Assembly (NCBI GenBank): GCA_903953455.1
Contig: CAJBJW010000181.1
Coordinates: 1 to 11,271, forward strand
Length of the DNA: 11,271 bases
Reading direction: 5' to 3'
DNA from: an uncultured Pseudomonadota bacterium
Lineage (GTDB): Bacteria; Pseudomonadota; Gammaproteobacteria; Methylococcales; Methylomonadaceae
Part shown: positions 6,755 to 11,271 of the stretch, in pieces
Layout: each line of letters begins with the position of its first letter
Numbering within the stretch: position 1 is the stretch's first letter
Made by a program: the position numbers and the translations under genes
Notes under the pieces: generated by a model
What the model was told of the DNA's origin: nothing
Seen by the model: the letters and a program-made list of their open reading frames with translations, nothing else
Database searches by the model: none

Positions 6755-7096
6755 ATGCCCTACATTAAACTCAGCACCAATGTGCAAATTGCAGACAAAC
6801 CAAAATTACTACGTCAACTTTCACAAGTCGCCGCAAAAGAAACTAGCAAACCTGAATCGTATGTGATGATTGAGTTATCAGAGTGGGTATCGATGTTATT
6901 TGGGGGGAAAGATTCACCACTGGCGTATTTAGAATGCAAAAGTATTGGATTGACCGAAAAACAGGCGAAAGCCTTAAGTGCATCGCTTTGCACTCTCATT
7001 CACGAAGAACTGCAAATTTCTACCGATAGAATGTATATTGAATTTAGCAATGCGCCCGCTGCATTTTGGGGTTATAACGGCTCTACTTTTGGTTAA
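6755..7096 (+). CDS. MIF / phenylpyruvate tautomerase-family protein
   Basis: This 113-residue protein matches the length and motifs of the macrophage migration inhibitory factor (MIF) family, homotrimeric tautomerases that use the N-terminal proline left after methionine removal as catalytic base. The start is fixed by this: ATG 6755 is followed by proline (MPYIKL), and GGAGAAG lies 7 nt upstream. A TTG at 6740 would bury the proline and overlap the ribosome-binding site. Other family features are KPESYVMI around residues 33-40, a YLECKSIG strand around 59-66 and a C-terminal SNAPAAFWGYNGSTFG, equivalent to the N-A-A...W...STFA end of MIF. Members tautomerise phenylpyruvate, hydroxyphenylpyruvate or D-dopachrome in vitro, and the bacterial physiological substrate is usually unknown. 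It is a single gene with its own apparent promoter and terminator, convergent with era. Confidence 0.9.
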   Translation: MPYIKLSTNVQIADKPKLLRQLSQVAAKETSKPESYVMIELSEWVSMLFGGKDSPLAYLECKSIGLTEKQAKALSASLCTLIHEELQISTDRMYIEFSNAPAAFWGYNGSTFG

Positions 7097-7110
7097 AAAC
7101 TGAGTTCATA

Positions 7111-7138
7111 AAAAAGGCGATTAAAAAATCGCCTTTTT
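7111..7138. terminator. Bidirectional intrinsic terminator between the tautomerase gene and era
   Basis: AAAAAGGCGAT (7111-7121) and ATCGCCTTTTT (7128-7138) form a perfect stem with a 6-nt TAAAAA loop. The A-tract and T-tract give a U-run in both directions. It lies 14 nt after the tautomerase stop and 22 nt after the end of era, so it can end both converging transcripts. Confidence 0.9.
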
Positions 7139-7160
7139 CGAGTGCAAAAATCAAAATAAA

Positions 7161-8042
7161 TTAATCTTGATAACCTAAACTCTGCAACGCACGTTCATTA
7201 TCCGACCACCCTTTTTTCACTTTCACCCAAAGCTGAAGATACACTTTTTGACCAATTAAACGCTCAATATCGAGTCGCGCATCGGTACCGATTTTCTTGA
7301 GCATATCGCCTTCTGTACCGATAATGATACTTTTTTGTGACATACGCTCAATCCAAATAATCGCGTATATTTTGCTGATATTTTCAAGTTCTTCGTAGCG
7401 TTCAATTTCAACCGTTAATTCATAAGGCAACTCTGCCCCTAAGCGGCGCATCAATTTTTCACGAATAATCTCGCCTACCAGAAAACGCTCTGGTCGATCT
7501 GTAATTTGATCCGCAGGATAAATCAAATCCCCCTCAGGCAACAGGTCCATAATCGATGCTTCGAGTTCATCCAAATGAATTCGTTTCAGCGCAGATATCG
7601 GAAAAATAGCATGGAAAGGATAACGTTCCTGCGCAGCCGCAAAAAACGCTAATACTTTATCTTTATCAGTAATACGATCCACTTTATTGACCGCTAAAAT
7701 AACGGGTAATCCAGCCTGCTTGAGTTTTTCAAAAATCACTTCATCATATTCATGCCAAGATAAACCATCAATTAACCAAACAATGACATTCACGCCAAGC
7801 AGTGTGGTATCGGCAGTGCGATTGAGTTGACGATTCAATGCTTTTTTTTGCTCTGCATGCATACCGGGTGTATCCATGTAAATGGCTTGCCCTGCATCAG
7901 TGGTATTAATTCCTAAAATGCGATGACGCGTAGTTTGCGGTTTGCGCGAGGTAATGCTGATTTTTTGCTTGAGCAAATGGTTCATCAATGTTGATTTCCC
8001 CACATTTGGGCGACCAATTAAGGCGACGTAACCACAATTCAT
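7161..8042 (-). CDS. era: Era, ribosome-assembly GTPase
   Basis: Era is an essential GTPase that binds the 3' end of 16S rRNA and helps 30S subunit maturation. The 293-residue protein has the GTPase motifs G1 GRPNVGKS (10-17), G2 around KPQTTRHR (34-41), G3 DTPG (57-60), G4 NKVD (119-122) and G5 SALK (150-153). A C-terminal KH domain follows, with its GTEGDMLKKIG loop and the RNA-binding end KKGWSDNERALQSLGYQD. E. coli Era is 301 residues. ATG 8042 is chosen because MNCGYVALIGRP begins the domain directly and AAGGA lies 9 nt upstream. An open frame continues upstream into rnc but has no family similarity. The ATG overlaps the rnc stop (ATGA), so the two are translationally coupled. In many relatives recO and pdxJ follow era; here the operon ends at a terminator. 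Confidence 0.97.
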   Translation of the reverse strand: MNCGYVALIGRPNVGKSTLMNHLLKQKISITSRKPQTTRHRILGINTTDAGQAIYMDTPGMHAEQKKALNRQLNRTADTTLLGVNVIVWLIDGLSWHEYDEVIFEKLKQAGLPVILAVNKVDRITDKDKVLAFFAAAQERYPFHAIFPISALKRIHLDELEASIMDLLPEGDLIYPADQITDRPERFLVGEIIREKLMRRLGAELPYELTVEIERYEELENISKIYAIIWIERMSQKSIIIGTEGDMLKKIGTDARLDIERLIGQKVYLQLWVKVKKGWSDNERALQSLGYQD

Positions 8043-8725
8043 AGTATATTTTCCTTGGCTAATAATTCGAGAAGCACTTCTGCGGCGGCTTGCTCGGCGC
8101 CTTTTCGGGTTACACCTGCACCAATACTTGGCTCGGAGAGGAGTGAGATAGTGCATTTGACTTTAAATGTCTGCTCATGTGCTAGCCCCGACATAGTCAA
8201 TAATTCATAATGGGGCAAGTCTAGTTTCTGAGCTTGCATGAGTTCTTGCAAGCGAGTTTTTGGATCTTTTTGACCATTGTTTAATGATAAACTTTTGAGT
8301 TTTTCGTCGAATAATTGTGCCACCCACACCTGACATGCCGCCATGCCTTGGTCTTCAAATAACGCCGCAATAATCGCTTCTAGCGCATCAGATAAAATGG
8401 AATCACGACGAAACCCACCACTTTTAAGTTCACCTGAACCGAGAAGCAAATAATCACCCAGCTCATGTTTTCGCGCAAGTTCCGCGAGTGAGCGCTGATT
8501 CACAAGACTGGCTCTGAGGCGACTCAGCACCCCTTCTGCCGCATGAGGAAAAAGATTATATAATTGCTCAGCAATCACAAAACCTAAAATAGCATCGCCT
8601 AAAAATTCCAAACGCTCATTGTTATGCGAACTCGCACTACGATGTGTGAGCGCCGTGACAAATAATTGGGGATTATTAAACGCTAAACCTAATTTTCGAC
8701 TTAATATTTCGGGCTTTCTTGTCAC
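8039..8725 (-). CDS. rnc: RNase III, double-stranded RNA endonuclease
   Basis: RNase III cleaves double-stranded RNA in rRNA precursors and structured mRNAs. The 228-residue length is close to E. coli (226). The signature NERLEFLGDAILG (36-48) carries the metal ligands E40 and D44, and D113 and E116 in SDALEAIIAALFED complete the site. A C-terminal double-stranded RNA-binding domain occupies about 153-224 (DPKTRLQEL through KGAEQAAAEVLLELL). The start is GTG at 8725: an in-frame TAA lies six codons upstream and no ATG occurs near the N-terminus. The Shine-Dalgarno is weak. The gene lies 60 nt after lepB and overlaps era by 4 nt. In E. coli, RNase III cleaves its own leader; I cannot identify such a site here. 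Confidence 0.97.
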   Translation of the reverse strand: MTRKPEILSRKLGLAFNNPQLFVTALTHRSASSHNNERLEFLGDAILGFVIAEQLYNLFPHAAEGVLSRLRASLVNQRSLAELARKHELGDYLLLGSGELKSGGFRRDSILSDALEAIIAALFEDQGMAACQVWVAQLFDEKLKSLSLNNGQKDPKTRLQELMQAQKLDLPHYELLTMSGLAHEQTFKVKCTISLLSEPSIGAGVTRKGAEQAAAEVLLELLAKENIL

Positions 8726-8785
8726 GTGTCGCCACTCACTTTACGAATATTACAAAAAATGTTTTTTTTCACCTAATTCCTAAAC

Positions 8786-9562
8786 CTATTTTAAAATCGT
8801 CCCTATTCGAGAAAAATCAACGCCTTTGTTTTGCCAATCCCAGCTCATCCAAATGAAAAACGCTTTACCCACTAAATTTTCTTCTGGCACAAATCCCCAA
8901 TAACGACTGTCATTACTGTTATCGCGATTATCACCCATCATAAAATACTGACCCTGCGGAACTGTATAAGTAAATTCTACTGACGGCGCACCATTACGAA
9001 TTAAAATACGATGTTCAACGCCTGTTAAATTTTCCAAGAACTGCGCCGCGCCGTTCATTTCAGCACTTTCACCCGCGCCTTGAAATTCACCTAATGCACT
9101 TTCTAAAATGGGTTGATCATTAACCGTTAAATGCTTATCGGCATAAGAAATTTTATCATTCGGCAAACCAATTAAACGTTTAATGTAATTCACTTCAGGA
9201 TTTTTAGGATAACGAAAAACCACAATATCACCACGGTGCGGTGAAGTTAATTCAATGACTTTTTTGTTAATCACCGGCAAACGAATACCATAAGTAAATT
9301 TATTAACTAGAATAAAATCCCCAACAAGCAACGTTGGCATCATCGAACCCGAAGGAATCCGAAACGGCTCTGCAATAAATGAGCGTAGCAAAAATACAAT
9401 CAACACAACCGGAAAAAACGAATGGGCATATTCCACCAGCACCGGTTCATTTTCAATGTCGTAGGGAATATTTTGACGCTTTAAATACCACGCATAAGCG
9501 CCCCAAATTGCCCCCGTAACAAGCGTTGCAACAAACAAAAAAAATGAAAAATCGAAATCCAC
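8786..9562 (-). CDS. lepB: Signal peptidase I
   Basis: LepB cleaves signal peptides from exported proteins at the outer face of the inner membrane by a Ser-Lys dyad. The 258-residue protein has two N-terminal membrane spans (about 6-26 and 47-63). The box PSGSMMPTLLVGDF (70-83) carries nucleophile S73. RGDIVVFRYP...YIKR (110-129) carries general base K128, and GDNRDNSNDSRYWG (210-223) is the conserved C-terminal box. E. coli LepB is 324 residues, so this is a shorter but complete form. The start is GTG at 9562 with GAGGG 7 nt upstream, lying 15 nt after the lepA stop, as expected for the lepA-lepB operon. The stop is TAG. Confidence 0.97.
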   Translation of the reverse strand: MDFDFSFFLFVATLVTGAIWGAYAWYLKRQNIPYDIENEPVLVEYAHSFFPVVLIVFLLRSFIAEPFRIPSGSMMPTLLVGDFILVNKFTYGIRLPVINKKVIELTSPHRGDIVVFRYPKNPEVNYIKRLIGLPNDKISYADKHLTVNDQPILESALGEFQGAGESAEMNGAAQFLENLTGVEHRILIRNGAPSVEFTYTVPQGQYFMMGDNRDNSNDSRYWGFVPEENLVGKAFFIWMSWDWQNKGVDFSRIGTILK

Positions 9563-9577
9563 AAAAATGCCCTCTGA

Positions 9578-11271
9578 TTATTCTTTATTTAATTTTAAAA
9601 CCGCTAAAAATGCTTCTTGCGGAATATCAACGTTACCGACTTGCTTCATACGTTTTTTACCTGCTTTCTGTTTTTCAAGCAGTTTTTTCTTACGCGAAAT
9701 ATCACCACCATAACATTTGGCTAAAACGTTTTTACTCAATGCTTTAACGGTTGACCGTGCAATAATTTTAGAGCCAATCGCCGCTTGAATGGCAATTTCA
9801 AACATTTGTCGTGGAATTAAATCTTTCATTTTTTCCACTAAATCGCGTCCACGTTTCACGCTCAAATCATGATGCACAATACTTGACAGCGCATCGACTT
9901 TCTCTGCATTAATTAATACATCCAGTTTTACTAATGAGGCGACTTGAAAACGTAAGAATTCATAATCAAACGAGGCAAACCCGCGACTGACTGATTTTAA
10001 TCGATCAAAGAAATCCAGTACGACTTCATTGAGTGGCATTTCGTAATGCAGCGATACTTGACGGCCCACGTATTGCATATCTTTTTGCACACCACGCTTT
10101 TCAATACACAGCGTAATGACGGCACCCACATACGCTTCAGGCACGAGAATATTTGCACGAATAATGGGTTCACGAATTTCACTGATGGTCCCATTTTCTG
10201 GCAATTTTGCTGGATTATCGACCATTAAAACATCACCCGTTTGGGTAATAACTTCATAAATTACCGTTGGCGCTGTTGTAATTAAATCTACATTGTATTC
10301 ACGCTCAAGACGCTCTTGTACAATTTCCATGTGAAGCATGCCAAGGAATCCACAGCGGAATCCAAAGCCTAAGGCTTGCGAGGTTTCTGGTTCAAATTGC
10401 AGTGCAGCATCATTGAGATTTAATTTATTTAATGCTTCGCGTAATTCTTCATAGTCGTCTGAGCTGACAGGATAAAGTCCTGCAAAAACGCGTGGTTGCA
10501 CTCGCTGAAAACCAGTCAATTGTTCTAATGCCGGTTTGTCGGGTGACGTAACAGTATCGCCCACGGGTGCGCCAAAAATATCTTTAATACCCGCCACGAG
10601 AAAGCCTACTTCCCCCGTATTCAAAATATCTCTTTCAACCCGTTTAGGCGTAAAAACACCCACTTTTTCAGCCAAAAAGGTTTTACCCGTCGACATAATC
10701 ATGATTTTTTGTTTACGCTTAATACTGCCGTTCATGATGCGAACTAGCGAGACTACGCCTAAATAACTATCAAACCACGAATCAATAATCAACGCTTGCA
10801 ATGGCGCGTCTGCGTCACCCGAAGGGGGAGGCACTTTCAACACGAGTTGTTCTAACACGTCTTTGACGCCAAGACCTGTTTTAGCGCTAATCATCAACGC
10901 TTCGTCAGCGGGAATACCAATCACTTCTTCAATTTCGGTCATGACCCGCTCAGGCTCAGCGGAAGGCAAATCAATTTTATTTAATACAGGCACCACTTCA
11001 AGGCCTTGCTCAATTGCCGTGTAACAATTCGCTACACTTTGCGCTTCAACGCCTTGTGCTGCATCAACGACAAGTAATGCACCTTCGCAAGCGGCGAGCG
11101 AGCGCGATACTTCATACGAAAAATCAACATGACCTGGTGTGTCAATAAAGTTTAGCTGATAAATTTCACCATCAGCAGCTTTAAAATCGAGCGTCACACT
11201 TTGCGCTTTAATCGTAATACCGCGCTCTTTTTCAATATCCATTGAATCAAGGACTTGCGCCGACATTTCAC
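9578..11271 (-). CDS. lepA: LepA / elongation factor 4 (N-terminus beyond the window)
   Basis: LepA is a ribosome-associated translational GTPase implicated in back-translocation and 30S biogenesis. The visible 563 codons lack about 36 N-terminal residues, including the P-loop, by comparison with E. coli LepA (599). The frame is open to the right edge, and the residues E-M-S-A-Q-V-L-D-S-M align with the internal REMEAQVLDSM of E. coli, so the methionine at 11266 is not the start. Numbered from that methionine, it shows ITIKAQ (17-22), DTPGH (42-46, with the GTPase histidine), NKID (96-99) and SAKTG (127-131). The LepA-specific C-terminal end has KKLLEKQKAGKKRMKQVG and DIPQEAFLAVLK. It is the first gene of the lepA-lepB-rnc-era block. 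Confidence 0.97.
   Translation of the reverse strand, partial: EMSAQVLDSMDIEKERGITIKAQSVTLDFKAADGEIYQLNFIDTPGHVDFSYEVSRSLAACEGALLVVDAAQGVEAQSVANCYTAIEQGLEVVPVLNKIDLPSAEPERVMTEIEEVIGIPADEALMISAKTGLGVKDVLEQLVLKVPPPSGDADAPLQALIIDSWFDSYLGVVSLVRIMNGSIKRKQKIMIMSTGKTFLAEKVGVFTPKRVERDILNTGEVGFLVAGIKDIFGAPVGDTVTSPDKPALEQLTGFQRVQPRVFAGLYPVSSDDYEELREALNKLNLNDAALQFEPETSQALGFGFRCGFLGMLHMEIVQERLEREYNVDLITTAPTVIYEVITQTGDVLMVDNPAKLPENGTISEIREPIIRANILVPEAYVGAVITLCIEKRGVQKDMQYVGRQVSLHYEMPLNEVVLDFFDRLKSVSRGFASFDYEFLRFQVASLVKLDVLINAEKVDALSSIVHHDLSVKRGRDLVEKMKDLIPRQMFEIAIQAAIGSKIIARSTVKALSKNVLAKCYGGDISRKKKLLEKQKAGKKRMKQVGNVDIPQEAFLAVLKLNKE

Noticed and set aside
6740..7096. TTG start for the tautomerase
   Set aside because: It would place five residues before the methionine and so block the N-terminal catalytic proline, and it overlaps the GGAGAAG ribosome-binding site of ATG 6755.
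7161..8156. A longer era reading frame starting inside rnc
   Set aside because: The extra 38 residues are Arg-rich frame-shifted rnc sequence without Era similarity. ATG 8042 has a good ribosome-binding site and starts the GTPase domain directly.
1..11271. CRISPR arrays, tRNA or rRNA genes, insertion sequences, prophage or toxin-antitoxin modules
   Set aside because: No regularly spaced repeats, tRNA-like cloverleaf, rRNA segment, transposase or attachment-site signature was seen on either strand.

Overview
The window looks like a chromosomal segment of a gammaproteobacterium of moderate to low G+C (roughly 40-45% by eye). The block lepA-lepB-rnc-era on one strand is the classic gammaproteobacterial order. 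Together with a Cupriavidus-type NAD-reducing hydrogenase diaphorase (HoxF/HoxU), it suggests a metabolically versatile or chemolithotrophic lineage, perhaps a sulfur oxidiser or methanotroph. The genus cannot be fixed from this sequence alone.

Layout from left to right. Positions 1-5183 (minus strand) hold an apparent operon read right to left: an 893-residue protein fusing an NDP-forming acyl-CoA synthetase to a GNAT acetyltransferase (Pat/YfiQ architecture), then hoxF 18 nt later, then hoxU overlapping hoxF by 4 nt. hoxU runs off the left edge only a few codons before its expected end, and hydrogenase genes (hoxY, hoxH) would be expected beyond it. Positions 5184-5429 are a divergent promoter region. 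Positions 5430-6179 (plus strand) encode a polytopic membrane protein of unknown function. Positions 6180-6754 contain no large gene. They hold two perfect hairpins, a candidate 35-codon membrane-peptide gene on the minus strand with its own ribosome-binding site, promoter-like sequence and terminator, and a promoter-like sequence for the next gene. Positions 6755-7096 (plus) encode a small MIF/tautomerase-family protein with the N-terminal catalytic proline. A bidirectional terminator at 7111-7138 separates it from the converging housekeeping operon. Positions 7161-11271 (minus) are era, rnc, lepB and lepA (lepA is missing its N-terminus at the right edge), in transcription order lepA to era.

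How the parts work together. LepA (EF4), LepB (signal peptidase I), RNase III and Era serve translation, protein export, rRNA processing and 30S maturation. HoxF and HoxU form the diaphorase half of a soluble hydrogenase, passing electrons between NAD(H), FMN and Fe-S clusters. The most unusual feature is the acyl-CoA synthetase/acetyltransferase placed directly upstream of hoxF in the same apparent transcription unit. It keeps the histidine that is phosphorylated in ADP-forming acyl-CoA synthetases, which E. coli YfiQ lacks. This raises the possibility of acetyl-CoA chemistry or lysine acetylation linked to hydrogen/NADH metabolism. The other unexplained items are the orphan membrane protein and the small-ORF unit in the 6180-6754 gap.
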